Of a DNA stretch of 64,000 nt, positions 42,848-50,698 are shown one piece after another. A model generated the notes under the pieces. The model saw only the letters and a program-made list of their open reading frames with translations. It did not search any database and was not told where the DNA came from. Position numbers and translations under genes: made by a program. Position 1 is the first letter of the stretch, and the number at the start of each line of letters is the position of its first letter. The DNA is from Haloferax mediterranei ATCC 33500 (GTDB lineage: Archaea > Halobacteriota > Halobacteria > Halobacteriales > Haloferacaceae), in NCBI RefSeq assembly GCF_000306765.2, contig NC_017944.1, positions 248,001 through 312,000 on the forward strand, read 5' to 3'.

Positions 42848-44743
42848 ATGATTCTTAACGTACTCAAACGACGAGTTTTCGATACAGAGACGGATACGGA
42901 CGCGACGACCGAAGAGCGGCGGTACCAGATTCGGGCTACGGTACCACCGCCGTCCGGTGGAGGAGGCGACCAGAAGGGCAACCGTCGAGGAGGAAGCCGC
43001 AGGAGCACCAACCGGCGCGACGACCGGGCGCAATCGGAGGTCATGGGCATCGCACTACTCATCGGCATCATCGTCCTCGCGGGAACCATGCTCGTTATCT
43101 TCGGCGCGGCGGCCGTTAGCGAGCAGGAGGGAACCGTTGCCACCTCGCAGGCGGAGCGCGGATTCGAGCAGCTTGACACGCGCACGAGTCGCGTGGCTCT
43201 CGGCGACGCATCCTCCCAACAGGTGGACCTCGGGTTCGTAGATAACGTCGGGCACGCATACAGCAACGACGAGGGATGGATACGCGTTACCAACCATCCG
43301 GCGGATGGCAACGAGACCGAGGTGACGAACACCTCGCTCGGGACCGTCTTCTACCAGCGCGACGAGACGACCGTCGCGTATCAGGGCGGCGGCGTCTGGC
43401 GCTCGGACGGTGAAGGGTCGGCCATGCTCTCGCGACCGGAGTTCCACTACAACGACGGCACGCTGACCCTCCCCATCGTCTCTGTTGACGGCGATTCGGG
43501 GTTGACCGACCGCGTGCACATCACGAAGAACGGGACGTCGGTGCGGAAATTCCCGGACTCGAGTCGGGGCCTGACCAACAGGCTCGAAAGCGGGACAACC
43601 AACGTGACCGTCCAGAGCGACTACTACGAGGCGTGGGGTCAGTACTTCGAGGAGAATACGAGAGGCGTCGTGACGTACAACCACTCCGCCGAGCAGGTGA
43701 CAGTGACGTTCTTCGCGCTCCCGGACATCCGCAAGTTCGACGTGGGTATCATCGCCACCTCCGACACGGGCGAGTTGTCTGTCGAGGGTACCGGCGCGTA
43801 CATAGACAGCTACGACTCCTCACAGGGTGACTACGCGTCGACGAACTCGGCTGACGGGTCGATTCGGTCCGCTGGCAACGTCTTTACGTCCGGTGACGCG
43901 CTCATCGACGGAGATGTCGCGGCTGGCGGTGTCGTCGATCTGGACGGTAACTCGAACATAAGCGGGGACGTCGAGTGGACCAAAGAACCCGAACCCGACG
44001 CCACGGAGAAGACGAAGATAGACGGGAACGTCACCCGAATCGACGGCGTCGACTCGGTCTCGCCTATCGACGACTTCGTCGAAGCGTACGCCGAACGGGT
44101 CCGAACCGACGCCGATAACGACGAGACACCACACATCACGAACAACGAACTCTCGATTTCGAACTCGCCGGCAGAAATCGGGACGGGAGACTACTACCTC
44201 CACAACATGAATCTCGACGACGAGACGCTCATATTGAACACCACGGAGGGTGATGTCCGAATCGTCGTCCGCGACTGGGCCAAACTGGAGTCGGGGAACC
44301 TCACGGTCGTCGGTAACGGCACCGTCCACCTCGTCGTCCAGAGTCAGAACGAGACGACAGTCAACCCGACCGGGCTGGGCTCCAGAGACGTAAATCTCCA
44401 CGTCGGGAAGAAATCCGACGTTCACGTCCCCGGCGAGGATGCGAACCGTCTCGTCCTCTTCGCACCTCGGGACTTCAGGGCGACCGTCGCGGGGTCGAAC
44501 AGCCACAGAGCGAGCTTTGACGGCGTCATCTTCGCTCCCGCGGGTTCGGACGGACCCGGGTACGTCTACGTCAAACAGGCCCACGTCTACGGTCTCGTCA
44601 TGACCGGGAATCTGACCGCCGGACAGTACGGCGCTATCCACTACGACCGCGGCCTCGAAGACACGCTGACGGGTGGGTCACCGCTCTCCGAACTCGAATA
44701 TCTGCACGTCGCCGTCCACCGCACCCACATCAGAAGCGCGTAG
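42848..44743 (+). CDS. Large pilin-like surface protein
   Basis: The 631-residue protein has a basic, disordered first 55 residues (SGGGGDQKGNRRGGSRRSTN), then a prepilin-like signal RAQSEVMGIALLIGIIVLAG (about 60-79). The middle part resembles DUF7289-type minor pilins. The C-terminal 250 or so residues are a beta-helix-like surface domain with repeats such as GDALIDGDVAAGGVVDLDGN. It is probably a displayed adhesin or a tip pilin. It follows the PilA-like gene on the same strand. Confidence 0.82.
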   Translation: MILNVLKRRVFDTETDTDATTEERRYQIRATVPPPSGGGGDQKGNRRGGSRRSTNRRDDRAQSEVMGIALLIGIIVLAGTMLVIFGAAAVSEQEGTVATSQAERGFEQLDTRTSRVALGDASSQQVDLGFVDNVGHAYSNDEGWIRVTNHPADGNETEVTNTSLGTVFYQRDETTVAYQGGGVWRSDGEGSAMLSRPEFHYNDGTLTLPIVSVDGDSGLTDRVHITKNGTSVRKFPDSSRGLTNRLESGTTNVTVQSDYYEAWGQYFEENTRGVVTYNHSAEQVTVTFFALPDIRKFDVGIIATSDTGELSVEGTGAYIDSYDSSQGDYASTNSADGSIRSAGNVFTSGDALIDGDVAAGGVVDLDGNSNISGDVEWTKEPEPDATEKTKIDGNVTRIDGVDSVSPIDDFVEAYAERVRTDADNDETPHITNNELSISNSPAEIGTGDYYLHNMNLDDETLILNTTEGDVRIVVRDWAKLESGNLTVVGNGTVHLVVQSQNETTVNPTGLGSRDVNLHVGKKSDVHVPGEDANRLVLFAPRDFRATVAGSNSHRASFDGVIFAPAGSDGPGYVYVKQAHVYGLVMTGNLTAGQYGAIHYDRGLEDTLTGGSPLSELEYLHVAVHRTHIRSA

Positions 44744-44868
44744 TATTCGACTGCCGCTCCGGTGCACGCTGGCGCGCAGGCCGGACATCCTATTTTTCGA
44801 CGGGCGTTGATACCTCTCAAGTTGAGGCTCTTGTACGTACGTAATACTGCGGTCAAAGACGCCGGTTT

Positions 44869-44890
44869 TCTGCGGACATGGTGGTGTCCC
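44869..44890 (-). repeat. Orc-associated repeat, reverse orientation (distal)
   Basis: TTCTGCGGACATGGTGGTGT, three mismatches; the rightmost copy, 19 kb from the origin cluster and just past the pilin genes. Confidence 0.6.
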
Positions 44891-44960
44891 AAGTACCGGT
44901 TTGACGGTCAGTTGATTCCCACTGAGCCGTCCGCCGTCTCGAATTCTGCTGGTGCGTCAG

Positions 44961-45347
44961 CTACTGCGGCGCAGTCCAGAATTGCGGCGTCGCTTCGAAG
45001 TCAATCTTCGCATCCGAGGGCGCACGCTCGTACAGCGCGTCGTGAACCGCTTTGTAGGCCGCCCGAGCGCCCTCTTGAGCGAGTTCGGGATGCTCTCGAG
45101 TGTCGAAGACGACGCGCCACTCGCCGTTCGTGAGGTGCAGTCCGAGGATGTACTTCCCCCGGACGTTCACGACCAGTTGGTACGCGTGTGGAATCGTCTT
45201 CTCGTCTCGCTCGATGTGGTAGCCCCGAACGGCAATCGCTTGCTGGATTGCCTCCGTGGATTCGAGTTCGGTGACGAACGATTCGGGAACGGCGGTCCCC
45301 GGGAGCGATTCGACGAGCGATTCGCTCACGTCCATCCCTCCTCGCAT
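44961..45347 (-). CDS. Small hypothetical protein
   Basis: The 128-residue soluble protein has a compact alpha/beta pattern with YHIERDEKTIPHAYQLVVNV and LHLTNGEWRVVFDTREHPELA. I recognise no family. It is divergent from the VOC gene and shares its short promoter region. The start may be ATG 45347 or the next Met at 45335. Confidence 0.65.
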   Translation of the reverse strand: MRGGMDVSESLVESLPGTAVPESFVTELESTEAIQQAIAVRGYHIERDEKTIPHAYQLVVNVRGKYILGLHLTNGEWRVVFDTREHPELAQEGARAAYKAVHDALYERAPSDAKIDFEATPQFWTAPQ

Positions 45348-45483
45348 CGCGCTCCTGTCGGTTCCATCGTACTTTATGTGGATGGCCGAGGCGGTTTATG
45401 AGACACGGTCTTGGGCCGTCTCGAGCGAATTCGCCCGCGCCTCGAACGAAGCGACTTTGCCTCTCTACGCTCGCAAACGAACT

Positions 45484-45903
45484 GTGACTTCCCTTCCCGC
45501 ACACCACGTCGGCATTACCGTTCGCGACCTCGAATCGATGGTCGAGTTCTACCGCGACATCCTCGGGCTATCGGTTATCGACCGATTCGAGGTGAGCGGT
45601 GAGGCGTTTTCCACAGCGGTCGACGTTGCCGATGCAACGGGGCGATTCGCTCACCTCGACGGTGGCGACGTTCGCGTCGAACTCGTCGAGTACGACCCTG
45701 TCGGTGACGACCGACCGAAACCGGTCCTGAACCAACCCGGTGCGACCCACCTCGGCTTCTCGGTCGATGACGTAGACGCCGTCGTCGACGACTTTCCGCC
45801 GGATGTCGAGACGCTCAGCGAGCCACGGACAACAGCGAGTGGAACCCGAATCGTGTTCGTCCGCGACCCGGAAGGAAACCCCATCGAACTCCTCGAAGCC
45901 TGA
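45484..45903 (+). CDS. VOC-family (glyoxalase-like) protein
   Basis: The protein is 139 residues from GTG 45484. It reads HHVGITVRDLESMVEFYRDI (about 6-25) and ATHLGFSVDDVDAVVDDF, then VFVRDPEGNPIELLE. These are the paired beta-alpha-beta-beta-beta modules of vicinal-oxygen-chelate proteins, with His and Glu ligands. Members include glyoxalase I, dioxygenases and epimerases, so the substrate is open. The longer frame to 45256 overlaps the divergent gene and is rejected. Confidence 0.88.
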   Translation: MTSLPAHHVGITVRDLESMVEFYRDILGLSVIDRFEVSGEAFSTAVDVADATGRFAHLDGGDVRVELVEYDPVGDDRPKPVLNQPGATHLGFSVDDVDAVVDDFPPDVETLSEPRTTASGTRIVFVRDPEGNPIELLEA

Positions 45904-45990
45904 GTGGGGAAGAGTACTGCGGGAAACACCGACTATAGACTGGCGAAATATGGCCGTGACTGTGTCACTTCACCGTCACGGCAGCCCGTC

Positions 45991-47634
45991 TCAATGTCCG
46001 GATTGACGCTCCGAACGCTTCGTGTCATCCGCAACACCGACGGGAAGTTCAAGCACGACCGACGCGCCTCCGAGGTTTGTCGAGTCTAACTGCATACTCC
46101 CGCCCGCTTTCGTGACTATCCAGTGGACGAGCCACAGACCCATTCCCGTTCCGTGTTTGAGTGGGGTTTCTTCGCCTCGTTGGATGACGTTCCACTCCGA
46201 TTCGGGGAGTCCCGGTCCGTCGTCGCTCACCCGAATAACGAGTTTCGCTTCGTCGCTGGAGCTCAGAGACACGTCGATGCGGACGGTTTCTCCACCGTGT
46301 TCGAGTGCGTTCGCCACCAGTTCGTCGATGGCGACGCCGATGCGGTTGTCGACCTGTGCTGCGCAGTCCGGCTCGATATTCAGCTCGACCGTCGCATCGG
46401 GGTAGCGTGATTCGGCCCGACTGACGCTCGTATCGACGATGTCGCGTATGCTTCGGGCGGCCTCGTCCGCTTCGAGGAGGTCCGTCACTGTCTGGGCTTT
46501 GTCGGCGAGCGTGACCAACTCGCCCGACGCCTTGAGGATGTTGTCTGCCGCACTGACGAGTTCCTCGTCGGCTGCATTAGTGCGAATCATCTCGGCGTAC
46601 CCTTCGACGACGTTCACCCTGTTTCGGAGGTTATGACGCAACATCCGGTTTAACACACCCAGACGTTGTCGAATCAACTTCGACTCGGTGATATCCGACT
46701 GGATTGCGACGTAGCCGAGGATTTCACCATCCTTCGCTATCGGTGCGATGGTTTGACTCGCCGTGTAGAACTCACCGTTCTTCCGTTGGTCGACGATTTT
46801 CTCTTGCCACGTCGAACCCGATTTGATGGTCTCCCAAAGCGTGTCGTAGTACGAATCATCCATCTCTCCTGACTTGAGTATCGACGGCGTCTTCCCGGTC
46901 GCCTCTTCTCGATTGTACCCCGTGATGTGCTCGAATGCCGGGTTGACGTACGTGATTTCTCCATCCGGTTGGGTGAGACAGATTGCGTGTCCTGCCTGTT
47001 CGACAGCCATCTCGAACTCCCGAAGGCGGTGTTCTCTGCGCTTTTGTTCCGTGATGTCGACGAAGACGCCGACAATCTCTGTCACTTCACCATCGGCATC
47101 ACGAACCAACGCTGTCGAAAGGAGGAACTCTCGTTTCTCTCCATCCTTTCGCCGACGCTCGACCGGATGATTCGAGAGTCCTCCTTCCTCGATAGACTGC
47201 TGAAGAAGCGCTTCGACCTCCTCTCGCCGGTCGTCAGCGATAATGGGCAGTAACTCGCCCACGACTTCGTGTCTCTTCCACCCGAACGTCTCCGAGGCGG
47301 CCTCGTTCCAGCGGGTCACTCGCCCGTCGGGCGTGACCGCGAGTATCGCGACTGGAGACGCGTCGAGGACGCTCTTTAGCTGGTTCAACGAGGACCGAAC
47401 CGACGCTTGTTGCCGTTCGATTTGTCGGTCCTTCCAGGCGGCGAGGATGCCCACGAGCACGCTCGAGATACCGATGAAGAACAGTCCTTTCTGCAGTGTC
47501 TCCATCGGCGCCAGCGGAGTACCGAAGACGAGAAAGAGGAACAGCTCACCGCCCAACATCCCGACCACCCCGAAGACCAGATACGCGAGGGCGATAGCTC
47601 GGGCATCCAGGCTATCGAGCGGTGAATTATTCAT
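45991..47634 (-). CDS. PAS-domain sensor histidine kinase
   Basis: The 547-residue protein has two N-terminal hydrophobic helices (about 15-66), then a PAS domain (about 90-205), a second PAS domain with YVNPAFEHITGYNREEATGK (about 231-250), and a kinase core. The phospho-acceptor helix is MLRHNLRNRVNVVEGYAEMI, and N-box and G-box sequences (ELVANALEHGG, VSDDGPGLPE, HGTGMGLWLV) follow. It is a typical haloarchaeal kinase; no response regulator is adjacent. Start 47634 is supported by a TATA-like box 25-34 nt upstream. Confidence 0.92.
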   Translation of the reverse strand: MNNSPLDSLDARAIALAYLVFGVVGMLGGELFLFLVFGTPLAPMETLQKGLFFIGISSVLVGILAAWKDRQIERQQASVRSSLNQLKSVLDASPVAILAVTPDGRVTRWNEAASETFGWKRHEVVGELLPIIADDRREEVEALLQQSIEEGGLSNHPVERRRKDGEKREFLLSTALVRDADGEVTEIVGVFVDITEQKRREHRLREFEMAVEQAGHAICLTQPDGEITYVNPAFEHITGYNREEATGKTPSILKSGEMDDSYYDTLWETIKSGSTWQEKIVDQRKNGEFYTASQTIAPIAKDGEILGYVAIQSDITESKLIRQRLGVLNRMLRHNLRNRVNVVEGYAEMIRTNAADEELVSAADNILKASGELVTLADKAQTVTDLLEADEAARSIRDIVDTSVSRAESRYPDATVELNIEPDCAAQVDNRIGVAIDELVANALEHGGETVRIDVSLSSSDEAKLVIRVSDDGPGLPESEWNVIQRGEETPLKHGTGMGLWLVHWIVTKAGGSMQLDSTNLGGASVVLELPVGVADDTKRSERQSGH

Positions 47635-47657
47635 ACCCCAACCGTTTCGAACTATGT

Positions 47658-47666
47658 ATTTAAATA
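47658..47666 (-). promoter_or_regulatory. TATA-like box of the histidine kinase
   Basis: TATTTAAAT (minus strand) lies 24-32 nt before the ATG at 47634, fitting a leaderless transcript and the shorter start. Confidence 0.5.
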
Positions 47667-47761
47667 TGGTGTCCAATTTGACCTTCCGAGGAGTCAGCTA
47701 TCCACATCTCGAAAGCCGGTGCTGAAGCGCAACCGACATTGCCACTCGACCGTTAGCGAGC

Positions 47762-48871
47762 ATGAAACGCCTCGGCGACACGCGCGGGGCGACACCCCAC
47801 ATGAGACGACGAGACGCCATTAAGACGCTCGGAATTGGTGCACTCACCGCGACCGCAGGGTGTCTCGGTGGGTTCGAACAACAGTCCGCGTGGCGCGACC
47901 CCCCGCTCGTCGAGGACCGACCCGATGCGGTGTACCTCCCTGCAATCACCGAAGGGATGAAGATGTACGGGAAGACGACCACCGGCCCCTTCGGCGTGGC
48001 GCTCACCTACTCCTACCCGCACCGCTTTTGGACCGTCGCTGGGACGGAACTACAGAAAACTGTCGTCGAGGCCGACGACTCGCTGCACCTCATGGCATCG
48101 CTGTGGGACAAGGAGACGGGAACCGTCCTGCCGATTGATGCGGGCCTCACAATCGAAGTCCTCCGTGACGGCGACTTCGTGACCGAGGAACTCGCCTATC
48201 CGATGCTCTCGCAGCAGATGGGCATGCACTACGGCTCGAACTACGTTCTCGACGGCCAAGGCGACTACGAGGCCCGAGTCCACATCGGCACCGTCTCGAA
48301 ATCTCTCCACACGACGGGGGCGTTCGCCGACCGGTTCGAATCGGCCGAGACGGCTTCCTTCGAGTTCTCGTTCAACACCGACAAACTCTACGACGTCGAA
48401 CTCAAGCGCCTCGGCGACAAGGCCGGTTCTCGCGGCGCGGTTCCTGCGATGGAGATGATGGGCGTCCCGACCGGGAAGGCGAAGGGAATCGACGAACTCC
48501 CTGGGACGCATCTCGGCCGGAAGACGAGTGCCGACGCCTTCTTCGACGCGTTTGTCGTCGACGACGGCGCTCGATTCGATGTCGACGGTTCGTACGTCTA
48601 CGTCTCGGCCCGAACCCCGCACAACGGGTTCATCCTGCCGATGATGGGTATCCGCGCAACCGTCGAGCGGGGCGGAACGACCGTCGTCGACGGCGACCGA
48701 CTCCGGCCGACGCTCGACCCCGAAATCGGGTATCACTACGGGCTCGCGGCCGACACTGTCGAATCCGGAGACACCGTGACGCTCGAAGTCGACGTTCCAC
48801 CGCAGGTCGCCCGTCACGACGGCTACGAGACTGCATTCTGGTCGTTCGACACGATGCAGTTCGATATCTGA
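47762..48871 (+). CDS. P19/Tpd-like metal-binding lipoprotein
   Basis: The 369-residue protein has a twin-arginine-like signal (MRRRDAIKTLGIGALTATAG, Met14 of the longest frame) with a lipobox TAGC, so it is lipid-anchored outside. The mature domain resembles bacterial P19/Tpd periplasmic iron/copper proteins. LPAITEGMKMYGK near the start and PMLSQQMGMHYGSNYVLDGQ (about 142-161) carry Met and His ligands typical of these. A second copy of the fold may follow, with MEMMGVPTG and FILPMMGIRA. The next two genes could complete a metal uptake system. ATG 47801 is an alternative start. Confidence 0.72.
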   Translation: MKRLGDTRGATPHMRRRDAIKTLGIGALTATAGCLGGFEQQSAWRDPPLVEDRPDAVYLPAITEGMKMYGKTTTGPFGVALTYSYPHRFWTVAGTELQKTVVEADDSLHLMASLWDKETGTVLPIDAGLTIEVLRDGDFVTEELAYPMLSQQMGMHYGSNYVLDGQGDYEARVHIGTVSKSLHTTGAFADRFESAETASFEFSFNTDKLYDVELKRLGDKAGSRGAVPAMEMMGVPTGKAKGIDELPGTHLGRKTSADAFFDAFVVDDGARFDVDGSYVYVSARTPHNGFILPMMGIRATVERGGTTVVDGDRLRPTLDPEIGYHYGLAADTVESGDTVTLEVDVPPQVARHDGYETAFWSFDTMQFDI

Positions 48872-48947
48872 CCGCACCGCCACCGTAAGCAACAGCCTAA
48901 CAGAAACGTTCAGAACCCACTGTCCCCGAACTTTGCGTGACTCTCGG

Positions 48948-49205
48948 ATGACCACAGACACCGACGCGACACGTGACCGCCACGTCTGCGAGACGTGTAG
49001 CGAGGCGTATCCGACAGCGCGCCTGCTGGTCCTCCACCGCGGTGCGAGACACCCCGACGTGCTCGACGCGGACGAGGTCGAGGCGTACCGCGAGGCCTAC
49101 TACGAGGAGGAACGCGAGCTGAAATCCTTCCGAATCCGTGCGCTCGGCGTGCTCGTATTGCTGTACTTCGGATTCCTCATGCTGTTTATCGTCTTCGCAT
49201 CATGA
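48948..49205 (+). CDS. C2H2-type zinc-finger membrane protein
   Basis: The 85-residue protein has a C2H2-like finger CETCSEAYPTARLLVLHRGARH (about 15-36), then an acidic helix and a C-terminal membrane segment ALGVLVLLYFGFLMLFIVF. Its stop overlaps the start of the next gene (ATGA). It could tether a metal-binding or regulatory finger to the membrane beside the P19-like system. Confidence 0.75.
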   Translation: MTTDTDATRDRHVCETCSEAYPTARLLVLHRGARHPDVLDADEVEAYREAYYEEERELKSFRIRALGVLVLLYFGFLMLFIVFAS

Positions 49206-50602
49206 TTCGCCCGTCCACACTCCGACGATTCGGCCTCGGCGTGTTCCTCGCCAGCCTCCTTGCTATCGTCGCCGACCCGGCTGCCGCGAGCAACGCCGCC
49301 GTCGGTCTCGCTGGCGCTTCACAGGACAACCTTTCGGTCCCTCGGTGGCTCTATCTTGCCACCGGCGGCGCGACGGTTGGTGCCTCCGCGCTCCTTGCGA
49401 GTTTCGTCACCGACCGTCGGTTCATCGAGCGAGTCCACCGCTGGCGAACCACGACCGAGTTCTCTGATAGTCTCGTGCGCGCGCTCCGCGCTGCTGGCGG
49501 TCTGCTCGGCATCGCACTGCTCGCACTCGTCGTGTACCTCGGCTACACGGGTCCACAAGTGCCGACGGTCAGTTTTGCTATTATCGTCGTCTTCGCCGGT
49601 CTCCGAGCCGGCTACACGATGTTCTCCTACCTCGTCGCCGACACGTGGCGCGCGCTCAACCCGTGGCGCACCGTCGCCGCCGCGGTCCCCAACGGCTTCG
49701 TCACGTACCCCGACCGACTCGGCCGATGGCCAGCGGTCGCGGGTATCCTCGCGCTCGTCTGGGTCGAAACGGCGACAAGCGTCACGAGCCGCCCTGAAAT
49801 CCTCGCAACGGCGCTCGTCGGCTACACCATCGTCACGCTCGTCGGCGCGGTTCTCGTCGGTGAAGAGACGTGGTTCGACCGAGTCGACCCCGTTTCGGTC
49901 TTCTTCCACTTCTACGGACGGGTCGCACCGATTCGCCTCGACGACGACGGTCTCTCGGTCCGCTTGCCGGGGATGCGACTCGTCACCGACGACGACTTCG
50001 TTGACCTCGCGGATGTTGCGGTTACGGTCGTTCTCGTCTGGGAACTGACGTTCAGCGGGTTCGTCACGACCGAACAGGGCGCTGCGGGTATTAGGGCCGC
50101 TGTCAACGTTGGACTCCCACCACTTCTCGTCTACGCACTGCTCTACCTCGGGGGATTCGGTGTCTTCCTCGGCCTCTACGTCCTCGCAGCACGGATAACA
50201 GCCCGCAGAATCGACACCTTCGAGACGCCGCTGTCGCTCGCCATCAGATTCGCTCCCCCGTTGCTCGTTATCGCCGCCGGTTACCATCTCGCGCACTACT
50301 TCGGCTTCTTGATTTCGCTTTCGCCGATGCTCGTCGAGGCGTTGTCGTCGCCGCTGTCGTCGCCGGCGAACCCGATTGTACTCACTCTTCCCGCGTGGTT
50401 CGGCGGCCTGAACATCGTGTTCATCCTCTTCGGGCACCTCTTTGCCGTGTGGGTCGCGCACTCGCAGGCGTACCGGACGTTCCCGAGTCGAATGCAGGCG
50501 GTTCGAAGCCAGTTCCCGTTTGTCACCGTGATGATTCTCTACACTATCATCAGCCTGTGGCTCATCTCGCTGCCAACGGCGTCCCCGCCGTTCCTGCAGT
50601 GA
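49202..50602 (+). CDS. Polytopic membrane protein of unknown family
   Basis: The 466-residue protein has about ten hydrophobic helices. No known transporter signature is clear. HLAHYFGFLISLSPMLVEAL and a conserved Trp-rich segment (ADTWRALNPWRTVAAAVP) are the most distinctive parts. It is translationally coupled to the zinc-finger gene and lies between a P19-like lipoprotein and a P-type metal pump, so a role in metal transfer or redox is a reasonable guess. Confidence 0.72.
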   Translation: MIRPSTLRRFGLGVFLASLLAIVADPAAASNAAVGLAGASQDNLSVPRWLYLATGGATVGASALLASFVTDRRFIERVHRWRTTTEFSDSLVRALRAAGGLLGIALLALVVYLGYTGPQVPTVSFAIIVVFAGLRAGYTMFSYLVADTWRALNPWRTVAAAVPNGFVTYPDRLGRWPAVAGILALVWVETATSVTSRPEILATALVGYTIVTLVGAVLVGEETWFDRVDPVSVFFHFYGRVAPIRLDDDGLSVRLPGMRLVTDDDFVDLADVAVTVVLVWELTFSGFVTTEQGAAGIRAAVNVGLPPLLVYALLYLGGFGVFLGLYVLAARITARRIDTFETPLSLAIRFAPPLLVIAAGYHLAHYFGFLISLSPMLVEALSSPLSSPANPIVLTLPAWFGGLNIVFILFGHLFAVWVAHSQAYRTFPSRMQAVRSQFPFVTVMILYTIISLWLISLPTASPPFLQ

Positions 50603-50698
50603 GTTATTAACTAAAACGGTTTAGATTGTGAATATACAATATGTCTTGGCCGATTAGTAACAGGTGAATTATTAACTGGTCACTGGTTAGTGCTGCAT

